The notes: a model not told the origin generated them from the letters alone. DNA of 64,000 nt from Duganella sp. CF458 (GCF_900113115.1 NZ_FOOF01000009.1:124001-188000), one strand, 5' to 3'. Positions 48,828 through 57,809 are shown, counted from the first letter of the stretch. Numbers and translations are program-made.

Positions 48828-49067
48828 TGCTCGTTTCTGCTTATCCCTGCTCATTGCGCGCTTATTGTTGCTCTTTCAGTGCACTTTTATGCTCGTTTGC
48901 TGCTCATTTGTGCTCGTTTGTGCTCGTTTGCTGCTCGTTTTTGCTCCCGACATCATCCTGAGCAAAAACGAGCAGCAAACGAGCAAAATAATGCAATAAA
49001 CGAGCACAAATGAGCAGCAAACGAGCAATAAGGAGCAGTGAATGAGCAGGAAAAAGCCGCTTTGAGC
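48828..49067. repeat. helically spaced TGCTC / GAGCA inverted array
   Basis: Nine TGCTC words (starts 48828, 48848, 48869, 48890, 48901, 48911, 48921, 48932, 48942) are followed by nine GAGCA words (48960, 48970, 48981, 49002, 49012, 49023, 49032, 49044, 49063). Most spacings are 10-11 or 20-21 bases, one or two DNA turns. The core is a large hairpin: 48890-48946 pairs with 48960-49027 around a 13-base loop. The outer 30 bp and inner 26 bp are perfect, interrupted by one unequal bulge. It is much more AT-rich than its surroundings. Confidence 0.88.
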
Positions 49068-49112
49068 ACGATTAAGGCGCATTTTTCGAGTCTGCGAGGA
49101 AGGAGAGAAGAA

Positions 49113-49523
49113 ATGGAACCCACCATCGGAATTCCGATCACCTTCACTGTATTCCAGGAACTCTGCAAATTTCTGGATGGTTCAACCGTGAGCGAGGAAG
49201 TCGCGACAGTCGCAAGCAAGGCAATCTCTGCCTGGATCGAGCAGCAAAGCGCTCCACCGAAGGAAGACTCGCCTGCTCTTCTGGGCGGGTATCAGTGGAA
49301 GCATGTGTTTCTGCCAGAGGGAACCAAACTGAGGGTAGTCGTCAAACGCAAAACGTTCCATGCTGCAGTTGTCGGAGACCAAATCATGTTCGACGGCCAG
49401 GCGACATCGCCAGCATGCATGGTGAATCAGCTTGCGTCGACCACGCGCAACGCTTGGAAACACATATGGATCCTACTTCCGGGGCAAAGTATATGGCAGC
49501 TGGCCCAGTCAATGCGTGAGTAG
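49113..49523 (+). CDS. orphan RAMA-like domain protein, 136 aa
   Basis: I chose the ATG at 49113 because it has a strong site (aaggagag) at good spacing; a GTG at 49038 lies in the repeat array with its site too close. The N-terminus (about 5-45, TFTVFQELCKFLDGSTVSEE) is helical and could be a small DNA-binding or dimerising unit. The C-terminal 80 residues (GYQWKHVFLPEGTKLRVVVK to RNAWKHIWI) resemble the RAMA domain found beside DNA methylases and thought to recognise modified DNA. Identification is tentative. Base composition is lower in GC than its neighbours. It may be autoregulated through the array just upstream. Confidence 0.55.
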   Translation: MEPTIGIPITFTVFQELCKFLDGSTVSEEVATVASKAISAWIEQQSAPPKEDSPALLGGYQWKHVFLPEGTKLRVVVKRKTFHAAVVGDQIMFDGQATSPACMVNQLASTTRNAWKHIWILLPGQSIWQLAQSMRE

Positions 49524-49536
49524 CCGCCGTCGCCAG

Positions 49537-49866
49537 TCAAGCCTTTGGTGCCGGGTATTTGACGGCATTGAGCTGAATCTTATCCAGCGCCGCAGCGTGC
49601 AGGTCGACATCGAGCTTGTCGGCGATCTGCACCAGGTAAAGCAGTACGTCGGCCAGCTCCTGGCGGATGGCTTCTTGCTGGCCCTGTGCCAGTTCGCCCA
49701 CACGCCCGGTCGGCAGCCACTGGAAATGCTCGGCCAGTTCGGCCACCTCCACCGACAGCGCCATCGCCAGGTTTTTCGGCGTGTGGTACTGCTCCCAGTC
49801 ACGCGCGGCGGCAAAGGCGCGCGTGCGCTCACGCAGATCGACCAGATCGTGTAGCGCGTCCGTCAT
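49537..49866 (-). CDS. MazG-like nucleotide pyrophosphohydrolase
   Basis: This 109-residue protein is a small all-helical MazG-like (iMazG/dCTPase) enzyme. It has the motif WEQYHTPKNLAMALSVEVAELAEHFQW, with the metal-binding ExxE(12-28)ExxD pattern completed by QELADVLLYLVQIAD. It should hydrolyse (d)NTPs, possibly dCTP or modified nucleotides, to monophosphates. Its ATG overlaps the end of the GNAT gene by 4 bases, so the two are coupled on the minus strand. Confidence 0.88.
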   Translation of the reverse strand: MTDALHDLVDLRERTRAFAAARDWEQYHTPKNLAMALSVEVAELAEHFQWLPTGRVGELAQGQQEAIRQELADVLLYLVQIADKLDVDLHAAALDKIQLNAVKYPAPKA

Positions 49867-50312
49867 GCCGCCTTCTCCATGAACACGCTCAAAGGATCGT
49901 CGCGGTAATCGCCGTACGGCCCGCGCACGCTGTAACCCAGGCGCTGGTATAAACCGATCGCTTCCGGCTGCGACGGGCCGGTCTCCAGCATGAACTGGCG
50001 GCAGCCGCGCGCCAGCGCTTCCGTTTCCAGCATGCCGAGCAGGCGCTGCGCCACGCCCTGGCCGCGTGCAGACGGATGCACGAACATGCGTTTCACCTCA
50101 CCATATTCCGGCGTCACCACGATGGCGCCGCAGCCCACCGCCGCGCCGTCAAGGTTGCGCGCCACGGCAAACAGCACGTTCGGCTGCAGCAGCGAATTCA
50201 TGTCGAGCGCATACACGCTCTCCGGAGGATACAGCGATAGCTGGTAGGCATCCAGCAGGTCGATCAAGGCGACGACTTCGGGCTGGTTGGGGGTCTCGAG
50301 TTTGATGTCCAT
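49863..50312 (-). CDS. GNAT-family N-acetyltransferase
   Basis: A 149-residue GNAT with VGCGAIVVTPEYGEVKRMFVHPSARGQGVAQRLLGMLE: the strand, pyrophosphate-binding RGQGVA turn and helix. It ends with the AIGLYQRLGYSVRGPYGDY motif. It is the first gene of a two-gene overlapping operon with the MazG-like gene. The substrate is unknown. It starts 70 bases before the divergent M1 aminopeptidase gene. Confidence 0.88.
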   Translation of the reverse strand: MDIKLETPNQPEVVALIDLLDAYQLSLYPPESVYALDMNSLLQPNVLFAVARNLDGAAVGCGAIVVTPEYGEVKRMFVHPSARGQGVAQRLLGMLETEALARGCRQFMLETGPSQPEAIGLYQRLGYSVRGPYGDYRDDPLSVFMEKAA

Positions 50313-50382
50313 CGCCCAATGGTATCATCCCTGCGCCACCAGACCGGGGTCGGTCCGGGGCGAGACATGTCTAAGGATAACC

Positions 50383-53037
50383 ATGAAATCGCTAGTTCCT
50401 CATGCCATTACACTGGCAGTCAGTGCACTCGTCGCCACCAGCGCCATTGCCGCCGACAACAGCGTCGCCACCCCGCGCGCCGAAAACCCTTACCTGAGCC
50501 AGGTCGATGCCGCCGCCCGCTCGGCGCGCGTGTCGAATGTCGCCTATGTCCTCGACTTCACGCTGACCGGCCAGGAAAGCTTCAGCAACACCACCACCGT
50601 GAGCTTCGACCTGAAGGACAACGCGCAGCCGCTGACGCTGGACCTGGACAAGGCCACCGTCAAGCGCCTGGTGGTGAATGGCAAGCAGGTCGCCGCCCCG
50701 CAGTACAACAACTGGTTCATCACGCTGGCCGCCGCCGATCTGAAGGCCGGCCGCAACAGCGTGACCGTGGACTTCGAGCGTAAGCACAGCACCAACGGCG
50801 AAGGCCTGCACCGCATGGTCGACCCGGTCGACGGCCGCGTCTACACCTACTCGCACTTCGAGCCGGCCGCCGCGCACCAGATGTTCGCGTTGTTCGACCA
50901 GCCGGACCTGAAGGCCACCTACCAGGTCAACGTCACCGCGCCTGCCGACTGGACCGTGGTGTCCACCGCGCGCGAATCGAAGGTGGAAGACGCCGCCAAC
51001 GGCAAGCGCTGGACCTTCCCGGTCTCCAAGATCCTCAGCCCGTACAACTTCTCGCTGCACGCCGGCCCGTACAAAGTATGGGAAGACGCCACCAGCGCAA
51101 AGTACCCGATGCGCCTGTTCGCGCGCCAGTCGGTGGCCGACCAGGTCGATCCGGCACCATGGTTCGAGTACACCAGGCAAGGCCTGGCCTGGTTTGACGA
51201 TTACTTCGGCATCCCTTACCAGTACGGCAAATACGACCAGCTGCTGGTGCCGGACTTCCTGTACGGCGCGATGGAAAACGCCGGCGCCGTCACCTTCGCC
51301 GAACACTCCTTCCTGCACAAGGACAAGATGTCCAGCGCCGAGAAGCACGACCTGGCCAGCGTGATCATGCACGAAATGGCGCACCAGTGGTTTGGCGACC
51401 TGGTCACCATGCAGTGGTGGAACGGCCTGTGGCTGAACGAGAGCTTCGCGTCCTTCATGGGCACCCTGGCCACCGCCGAAGCCACCGAATTCAAGGACTC
51501 CGCCTGGCAGTATTTCTACGCCCAGGGCAAGTCGGCTGCGTATGTGATGGACCAGCGCGTCACCACCCACCCGATCGAAACCCCGGTGCCGTCGACCGCC
51601 AATGCCTTCGACAATATCGACGCCATCACCTATTCGAAAGGCGCCTCGACCCTGAAGCAGCTGCGCCACCTGCTGGGCGAAGAAACCTTCCGTAAGGGCG
51701 TGCACAACTACCTGGTCAAGTACCAGTGGAAGAACGCCAAGCTGGATGACTTCATCGGCAGCCTGGCCGAAGCGGCCGGCCGCGACCTGGGCCAGTGGAC
51801 CCAGGACTGGCTGTACCAGCCGGGCGTGAACACCATCACCGCCAACTACAGCTGCAAGGCCGGCAAGATCGACGCCTTCAGCCTGCAGCAAAGCGCCGTG
51901 GCGCAGTTCCCGACCCTGCGCGAGCAGCGCGTGCAACTGGCCCTGATGCAGAAGAAGGGCAAGCAGCTGGCCATCGCCAAGGTGCTGCCGGTCACCTACA
52001 AGGGTGCCAACACCGAAGTGGCGGAGCTGAAAGGCGCCGCCTGCCCGGACTTGGTATATCCGAACTACCAGGATTGGGGCTTCGTGAAAGCCAAGCTCGA
52101 TACGCGCTCCTTCGCCACCGCGCGCCAGGACGTCAGCAAGGTGGAAGACAAGCTGCTGCGCACCATGCTGTGGCATAGCATGTGGGACAACGTGCGCGAC
52201 GGCGCGCTGCCGCTCAACGAATTCCTCGACACGGTGCTGGTCAACGCGCCGCAGGAAAAAGACTATGTGCTGCTGGGCGACGTGCTGGGCAAGATGGGCC
52301 AGTCGATCCGCTACCTGCGCACCATGTCCAGCGACGGCGCCTACACCCGCACCGTGGTGGGCCGCCTGGAAAAAATGGCCTGGAGCCAGGCCAAGGCCAG
52401 CAAGGGCGACTTCCAGCGCCGCTGGTTTACTGCCTACCTGGGCACGGCCGGCAGCAAGGAATCGCTGGAGCGCATCGCCGCCCTGCTGGACGGGCGCGAG
52501 AAGCTGGCCGGCCTGACCCTGAGCCAGGACGTGCGCTGGGACATGATCGCTGTGCTGAACCGCAAGGATTATCCGGGTGCCGAGGCGCGCATTGCGGCCG
52601 AGCAGGCCAAGGACAAGTCCGACAGCGGCGAACTGGCCGCGGTGGCGGCGCAAGCGGCGCGGCCGGATGCGAAGGTGAAGCAGGAATGGCTGGCCAGGAT
52701 CGGCGATACCCAGACCAAGCTGCCGTTCTCGCGCATCCGCACCGCGATGCACGCGCTGTATCCGTCCTCGCAGGTGGCGCTCAATGAACAAAGCGCGGCG
52801 GCCCGCCTGGCGCAGCTGCCGCAGCTGGACAAGGCGGCCGGTCCGGTCTTCATGCGCGACTATGCCGGCGCCATGATCCCGGCCACCTGCACCGCCGCCA
52901 GCGTGCAGCGCCTGGCCGATACGGCCGACGCCAATCCTGGCTTGAGCGCCGGCACCCGCCGTTCGCTGCTGGTGGCACACCAGGAAGACCAGCGCTGCGT
53001 GGCGATCCGCAAGGCGCTGACGGTGAAGCTGAACTAA
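50383..53037 (+). CDS. secreted M1-family zinc aminopeptidase
   Basis: The 884-residue peptidase has a signal peptide (about 1-24, ending AIAADN), the exopeptidase motif GAMEN at 295-299, the zinc motif HEMAH at 330-334, with the third ligand in WLNESFASF, and a YSKGASTLKQLRHLLG block with the catalytic tyrosine. It removes N-terminal residues from peptides, probably in the periplasm. The ATG at 50383 has an aaggata site; the open frame upstream lacks a site. It is convergent with the GGDEF-EAL gene, overlapping by 4 bases. Confidence 0.93.
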   Translation: MKSLVPHAITLAVSALVATSAIAADNSVATPRAENPYLSQVDAAARSARVSNVAYVLDFTLTGQESFSNTTTVSFDLKDNAQPLTLDLDKATVKRLVVNGKQVAAPQYNNWFITLAAADLKAGRNSVTVDFERKHSTNGEGLHRMVDPVDGRVYTYSHFEPAAAHQMFALFDQPDLKATYQVNVTAPADWTVVSTARESKVEDAANGKRWTFPVSKILSPYNFSLHAGPYKVWEDATSAKYPMRLFARQSVADQVDPAPWFEYTRQGLAWFDDYFGIPYQYGKYDQLLVPDFLYGAMENAGAVTFAEHSFLHKDKMSSAEKHDLASVIMHEMAHQWFGDLVTMQWWNGLWLNESFASFMGTLATAEATEFKDSAWQYFYAQGKSAAYVMDQRVTTHPIETPVPSTANAFDNIDAITYSKGASTLKQLRHLLGEETFRKGVHNYLVKYQWKNAKLDDFIGSLAEAAGRDLGQWTQDWLYQPGVNTITANYSCKAGKIDAFSLQQSAVAQFPTLREQRVQLALMQKKGKQLAIAKVLPVTYKGANTEVAELKGAACPDLVYPNYQDWGFVKAKLDTRSFATARQDVSKVEDKLLRTMLWHSMWDNVRDGALPLNEFLDTVLVNAPQEKDYVLLGDVLGKMGQSIRYLRTMSSDGAYTRTVVGRLEKMAWSQAKASKGDFQRRWFTAYLGTAGSKESLERIAALLDGREKLAGLTLSQDVRWDMIAVLNRKDYPGAEARIAAEQAKDKSDSGELAAVAAQAARPDAKVKQEWLARIGDTQTKLPFSRIRTAMHALYPSSQVALNEQSAAARLAQLPQLDKAAGPVFMRDYAGAMIPATCTAASVQRLADTADANPGLSAGTRRSLLVAHQEDQRCVAIRKALTVKLN

Positions 53038-54902
53038 ACGTTGGCCTTGGGGGAGAGCGCGGCCTGCGCCGTCAGCAGGTCGAGCAGCGCCGGCAGCGGC
53101 GCCGGGCGGCCCAGCAGGTAGCCTTGCAGTGCATGGCAACCGTGGGCCGCCAGGAAGTCGGCCTGGGCCTGCGTCTCCACCCCTTCCGCCACCACCCGCA
53201 AGCCCATCTGGCCGGCCATGGCCAGGATGGTCTGCACGATCACCACGTCGCTGGCATCGTCCGGCATGTCCATGATGAAGCTGCGGTCGATCTTCAGCTC
53301 GTACAGCGGCATGCGCTTCAGGTACGCCAGGCTGGAATAGCCGGTGCCGAAATCGTCGATGGAAAAGCGCACGCCGAGCACCGCCAGCTCGTTCATGCGC
53401 GCCACGATTTCGTCGAGCCGCTCCACCAGCAACCCTTCCGTCACCTCCAGGATCAGCAGCGCCGGCGCCACGCCATGCTCCTGCAAGATGCGGCGCACCT
53501 GCTGCACGAAATCGGCCTGGCGGAACTGCTGCGGGCTGACATTGACCGACAGCGGCAAGGACAGGCCCAGCTCCGACATGCGCTGCTGCGCCAGGCAGGC
53601 CTGCTGCAGCGCCCATAAGCCGAGCGGCACGATCAACCCCGCGTCTTCGGCCAGCGCGATGAAGATGGCCGGCGCCACCATGGCGCCGTCGTCGCGCTCC
53701 CAGCGCATCAGCAATTCCGCGCCGTGCAGCCGGCCCTGGCAATCGAACTGCGGCTGGTAGGCCATGTGCAGCCGCTCCTGCTCGATCGCTTGCGCCAGCT
53801 CGCGTTCCAGCGTCAGGCGCCGTTCGACATCGGCCTGCATGGCCGACTCGAAGAAGGCAATGCCGTTGCGGCCGGCGCCCTTGGCGCGGTACATCGCCGT
53901 ATCGGCTTCGCGCAGCAGGTCGTCGGCTTGCCGGCCGTACCTGGGCAGCAGCGTGACGCCGATGCTGGCCGAGCAGCCGTAGCCCTGGCCGGCGATCTCG
54001 AATTCCTGCGCCAGCGCTGCGCGGATCTTTTCCGCCACCGCTTGCGCGGCGTTACCGGCCGCCGCCAGGTCCGGCGCCAGGTGCGCCAGCAGCACCACGA
54101 ATTCGTCGCCGCCGATGCGCGCCACGGTGTCGCTCTTGCGCACCAGCTCTTCCAGGCGCTGGGCGGCCAGGCGCAGCAGGTGGTCGCCGGTGGCATGGCC
54201 GCGCGCATCGTTGATGGTCTTGAAGCGGTCGAGGTCGACGAACATCACGGCGCTGAACAGGTGCTGGCGCTCGGAACTGGCCAGCAGGCCGGCCAGGCGG
54301 TCCAGCAGCAGGCGCCGGTTCGGCAGCCCGGTCAGCGGGTCGTAGAAGGCCAGTTGCTCGCCCTCGGCCAGCGAACGCGCCAGGTGGCGCAGCAGCACGC
54401 CGCAGCTCATGGTCAGCACGCCGGCGATAAACAGGTAATTCAGCGCCACGATGGCGGCGCGCGTGATGGCGTCGTCGGCCATGCCCATCGCAGCCGGATC
54501 GGGCGCCGGCGCCAAGCCGGTCAAGACGATGGCCAGCGCGCCGGCCAGCAGCAGCCACATGGCCGGCTTCAGCCCCACCAGCAGCGCGGCCAGGCAGGGT
54601 ACCGCCAACAGGTAGGTGTGCGCCACCGGTCCGACCTGCAGCATCAGCGCCACGCCCACCACGAAGGTAATCAGCAGGAACTGCATGGCGCGCAAGGGGT
54701 AGGACACCACTTCCTGCAGCCGCCACAGGGCCGTCAGCCAGGACAGCGCGATCAGGTCGACCACCACCACGCCCCACAGGCCCTCGCGCAGCGATTGCGC
54801 GATGCTGGGAATGGCCGTGGCCAAGCCCAGTACCAGCACGATCTGGACCAGGCGGGCAAAGATTTTTTCGCGCCAGTGGGTGATCTGGTCGGGGGCAGCC
54901 AT
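53034..54902 (-). CDS. membrane GGDEF-EAL c-di-GMP protein
   Basis: The 622-residue protein has an N-terminal membrane domain of about 5-6 helices (about 15-180, MASE-like), then GGDEF (about 190-345, IGGDEF intact, RKSD inhibitory site) and EAL (about 360-610). The first EAL motif reads ELL (AELLMRW), but NVSPQQF, EVTEG, DDFGTGYSSLAYLK and EGVETQAQ are conserved, so phosphodiesterase activity remains likely. The signal sensed by the membrane part is unknown. It is convergent with the M1 aminopeptidase gene. The start ATG at 54902 is the natural start before the first helix. Confidence 0.9.
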   Translation of the reverse strand: MAAPDQITHWREKIFARLVQIVLVLGLATAIPSIAQSLREGLWGVVVVDLIALSWLTALWRLQEVVSYPLRAMQFLLITFVVGVALMLQVGPVAHTYLLAVPCLAALLVGLKPAMWLLLAGALAIVLTGLAPAPDPAAMGMADDAITRAAIVALNYLFIAGVLTMSCGVLLRHLARSLAEGEQLAFYDPLTGLPNRRLLLDRLAGLLASSERQHLFSAVMFVDLDRFKTINDARGHATGDHLLRLAAQRLEELVRKSDTVARIGGDEFVVLLAHLAPDLAAAGNAAQAVAEKIRAALAQEFEIAGQGYGCSASIGVTLLPRYGRQADDLLREADTAMYRAKGAGRNGIAFFESAMQADVERRLTLERELAQAIEQERLHMAYQPQFDCQGRLHGAELLMRWERDDGAMVAPAIFIALAEDAGLIVPLGLWALQQACLAQQRMSELGLSLPLSVNVSPQQFRQADFVQQVRRILQEHGVAPALLILEVTEGLLVERLDEIVARMNELAVLGVRFSIDDFGTGYSSLAYLKRMPLYELKIDRSFIMDMPDDASDVVIVQTILAMAGQMGLRVVAEGVETQAQADFLAAHGCHALQGYLLGRPAPLPALLDLLTAQAALSPKANV

Positions 54903-55059
54903 GCGCTTGCTTCCTTGCTCTTAGGAACCTTGATGGTACGCCCAATGGCGCGCCGTGTCACCGCTGTAGCCGTGGCGCAAGAGTGACTATTTGATAGTTT
55001 TTATGACATGCCTTTCTTATAAAATCGTCGGTTTCATCCAATAATCAGGGGACCTTCAT

Positions 55060-55938
55060 ATGAAAACCAAACTGTTCGCGGCCGTAGCGGCCCTGGCGCT
55101 GGCGGGTTGTGCCGGCACCCAACCAACCCTGGGCGGCGGCAGTACGGTGGCCACCGGCAGCGCCGGCGGCGCCACCGCTGCCAATGCCAGCACCCAACTG
55201 GAAAAATGCGAGCGGCCGCTGGGCACCCTGTCGGTGGTTGAAGACCGCAGCATGCCGTGGTTCCAGCAACTGAGCCAGTACAAGCTGGGCTCCACCACCC
55301 CGGTGCTGCGCATGATGATCCAGCAGTCGAACTGCTTCGTGGTGGTGGAACGCGGCGCGGCCATGGACCATATGATGGGTGAGCGCGCGCTGGAAAAATC
55401 CGGCGAAATGCGCGCCAACAGCAACTACGGCAAAGGCCAGATCGCCGCTGCCGACTACACCATGAGCCCGACCATCACCTTCAGCCAGAAGGGCACGTCG
55501 GGCGTCGGCGGCGCGCTGGGCGGCTTTGGCCTGATCGGCAGCGTGGCCGGCGTGGTGGCCGGCAATATGAAGACCAATGAAGCGTCGACCATGTTGCTGA
55601 TGATCGACAACCGTTCCGGCGTGCAGCTGGCGGCTGCCGAGGGCAGCGCCAAGAACACCGATTTCGGCATGTTCGGCGCCATGTTCGGCGGCGGCGCGGC
55701 CGGCGGCGCCGGCGGCTACACCAATACCCCGGAAGGCAAGATCCTGGTGGCGGCCTTCATGGATTCGTACAACAACGTGGTGCGCGCAGTGCGCAACTAC
55801 AAGCAGCAGGAAGTCGCGGGCGGCCTGGGCACCGGCGGCGCGCTGGGCGTGCAGGGCGGCACCACCGCCGCTTCGCAGCAGCCCGTCGCCGCGCAGTCGC
55901 AGGTGCCGGCGCCGAAAGCCAAGGCCAAGAAGAAGTAA
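55060..55938 (+). CDS. CsgG/HfaB-like lipoprotein
   Basis: The 292-residue protein has a lipoprotein signal (AALALAGC). A CsgG-type region follows (about 45-250): GTLSVVEDRSMPWFQQL, CFVVVERGAAMDHMMGER, AADYTMSPTITFSQ and a glycine-rich turn region. CsgG forms the outer-membrane curli secretion pore. Here no csgB, csgE or csgF neighbours are present, so a stand-alone role in envelope secretion or stress is more likely. An alanine/lysine tail (PAPKAKAKKK) ends it. A TATAAA-like -10 box lies upstream at 55018, but I see no -35 box at good spacing. Confidence 0.8.
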   Translation: MKTKLFAAVAALALAGCAGTQPTLGGGSTVATGSAGGATAANASTQLEKCERPLGTLSVVEDRSMPWFQQLSQYKLGSTTPVLRMMIQQSNCFVVVERGAAMDHMMGERALEKSGEMRANSNYGKGQIAAADYTMSPTITFSQKGTSGVGGALGGFGLIGSVAGVVAGNMKTNEASTMLLMIDNRSGVQLAAAEGSAKNTDFGMFGAMFGGGAAGGAGGYTNTPEGKILVAAFMDSYNNVVRAVRNYKQQEVAGGLGTGGALGVQGGTTAASQQPVAAQSQVPAPKAKAKKK

Positions 55939-55948
55939 TACCGCGCCC

Positions 55949-55982
55949 GGGCCGCAGCGCCTCCATCGGGAGGCAGCGGCCC
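55949..55982. terminator. GC-rich hairpin between convergent genes
   Basis: GGGCCGC (55949-55955) pairs with GCGGCCC (55976-55982), and GCCTCC with GGAGGC, around an ATCG loop with a small bulge. No T-run follows, so termination efficiency is uncertain. Confidence 0.45.
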
Positions 55983-56016
55983 TGGCGCTTGCGCGCGACC
56001 GCGCCGCCAGCCCGGC

Positions 56017-57795
56017 TCACAGGCGGGCCAGTTCCGGTCCGCCTTTGGGACCCAGCCAGGTGGCGGCGAAGCGCTTGCGGGTGGCCGCCGCCGCTGCCTT
56101 GTCGCCGCGTTTCTCATACACGGCGACCAGGCCGCGCAAGGCCCAGCCGTTGCTGGGCGTCTTGGCGAACGAGGCGCGGAACGCCGCTTCCGCCTCATCC
56201 AGCTTGCCGGCTTTCAGCAGCGCCGCGCCCAGCGACTGGCGTACCGGGTAATACCAGTACGGCGGCTCGGTATAGGGCAGCGCGTCCTGCGCCGCGACCG
56301 CCTGCGTGAACAGGGTGATGGCGCTGGGCAGTTCGCCTTTCGCTTCGGCCAGCTTGCCCGCCGCCACCAGGCGCGCGGTGCGCACGATATCGGCGCCCGG
56401 CACGCCCCAGTCAACCAGCGGCTTGAAGTCGGCCTTCTGCTCGATGGCGGCAATGCTGTCCACCTCGCGCTGGCTGTCGTCCCACATGCCCTTGCGTGCG
56501 AAGCCGACCGCGCGCGCGTAATGCCACATCGCGCGCAGCAGCACGAATTCCTCGGCCGGCGCCGGCAGGGCCAGCAGCGTTTCGGGGCTGCTGAACTGCA
56601 CATGCGCGAAATAGGGCGAGGCGCGCACCGGCTGCATCGGCGGGATCGCGCGCAACTGTTCGGGGCTGATCGCTTGCTCCAGCCTTTGCGTGGCTTGCAG
56701 CGTGGCCTTGCCGTCGCCGCCCATCAGCGCCGACACCATGGCGAAGTGGATGTTGTGCGGATAGTAGGCGCCCTTGTACACGGCATCGCTGGCGGCCGCG
56801 CGGAAGTATTTCTCGTCGATGGCGATGGCATCGAGATTCGACTGCAGCGCATCCTTGTACATGCCGACACGGTAGTAGATGTGCGAGGGCATGTGCACGA
56901 TATGGCCGGCGCCGGGAATCTGCCTGGCCAGCTGGCGCGCATAGGGCAGCGCCTTTTCGGGATGGGTCGACGCTTCCACCGCGTGGATGTAGTAGTGGAT
57001 CGCGCCAGGGTGGCTGGGATTGCGCTCCAGCACCCGTTCCAGCGCATCGACCATTTCCTGGGTGCGGCCTTTCGGGCTGGCGCCGCCGGCTTCCCAATAA
57101 TTCCAGGGCGACAGGTCCATCAGCGATTCGGCAAACAGCACCTGCACCGTGTCCTCGTTGGGGAAACTGCGCGCCGCTTCGGTCATGGCGGCGGCATACG
57201 CCTGGTCCAGCGGTGCGCGGTCGGCCGGCGGCTGCGCGGCGTAGCGCTTGCCGACGGCGCGTACCAGTGCCTGTTCCACCGGGCTGGCGCTGCTGGCCGC
57301 CGCCGCTGCGCGCTCGGCCGCCGCGAAGGCCGGCGCCGCCATTTCGGGGAACATCGGTGCGTTGATGTTCGGCCCCAGCACCAGCGCCTCGCCCCAGTGG
57401 CACATGGCGCACTGCGGGTCGGCCTGCTGGGCCGCATGGAAGGCGCGCGCCGCTTCGGCGTGGTTGAAGGCGAACAGCAGGCGCAAGCCCTGGTCGAAGA
57501 AGGCCTGGGCGCGCGGGCTGCGCGTGGTGATCGACCAATGCAGCTTGCCCAGGTCCTGGTACAGCGGCGGCGGGCTGGCCTGCTGGGCCGTGCGCGCCTG
57601 CTGCACCGGCTTGAATGGCGCCGTTTCCGCTTGCGCCAGCATGGCCAGCATGATGGGCCGCCCGCCGGCCGGGTTGGCGCACAGGGCGCCATCCAGCAGC
57701 GGGTCGAACACCGGTTCGCGCAGCGCCTGCGAACCGGTCGGCAGGGCGCCGGCCGCGAGGCACAGCATCAGGGGCAGGGCACGGGCAGTCGGCAT
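56017..57795 (-). CDS. secreted TPR-repeat protein
   Basis: The 592-residue protein has a signal peptide (about 1-25), then TPR-type helices. Examples are FDQGLRLLFAFNHAEAARAF, AMCHWGEALVLGPNINAPMF (its single CxxC-like CAMCHW could be of interest), HYYIHAVEASTHPEKALPY and, at the end, AGKLDEAEAAFRASFAKTPS. The family is often annotated only as tetratricopeptide repeat protein. It is probably a periplasmic or lipid-anchored scaffold. The ATG at 57795 has a caggagag site. The NTF2-like gene ends 14 bases upstream on the same strand, so they are probably one operon. Confidence 0.82.
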   Translation of the reverse strand: MPTARALPLMLCLAAGALPTGSQALREPVFDPLLDGALCANPAGGRPIMLAMLAQAETAPFKPVQQARTAQQASPPPLYQDLGKLHWSITTRSPRAQAFFDQGLRLLFAFNHAEAARAFHAAQQADPQCAMCHWGEALVLGPNINAPMFPEMAAPAFAAAERAAAAASSASPVEQALVRAVGKRYAAQPPADRAPLDQAYAAAMTEAARSFPNEDTVQVLFAESLMDLSPWNYWEAGGASPKGRTQEMVDALERVLERNPSHPGAIHYYIHAVEASTHPEKALPYARQLARQIPGAGHIVHMPSHIYYRVGMYKDALQSNLDAIAIDEKYFRAAASDAVYKGAYYPHNIHFAMVSALMGGDGKATLQATQRLEQAISPEQLRAIPPMQPVRASPYFAHVQFSSPETLLALPAPAEEFVLLRAMWHYARAVGFARKGMWDDSQREVDSIAAIEQKADFKPLVDWGVPGADIVRTARLVAAGKLAEAKGELPSAITLFTQAVAAQDALPYTEPPYWYYPVRQSLGAALLKAGKLDEAEAAFRASFAKTPSNGWALRGLVAVYEKRGDKAAAAATRKRFAATWLGPKGGPELARL

Positions 57796-57809
57796 ATCGG
57801 CTCTCCTGT

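Noticed and set aside
48828..49067. CRISPR array
   Set aside because: The words are 5-10 bases, inverted in the second half, without unique spacers of 30 bases and without cas genes.
48876..49082. Minus-strand ORF of 68 residues across the TGCTC array
   Set aside because: Its Leu/Val/Cys-rich product is only a translation of the repeats; no binding site and no conservation argument.
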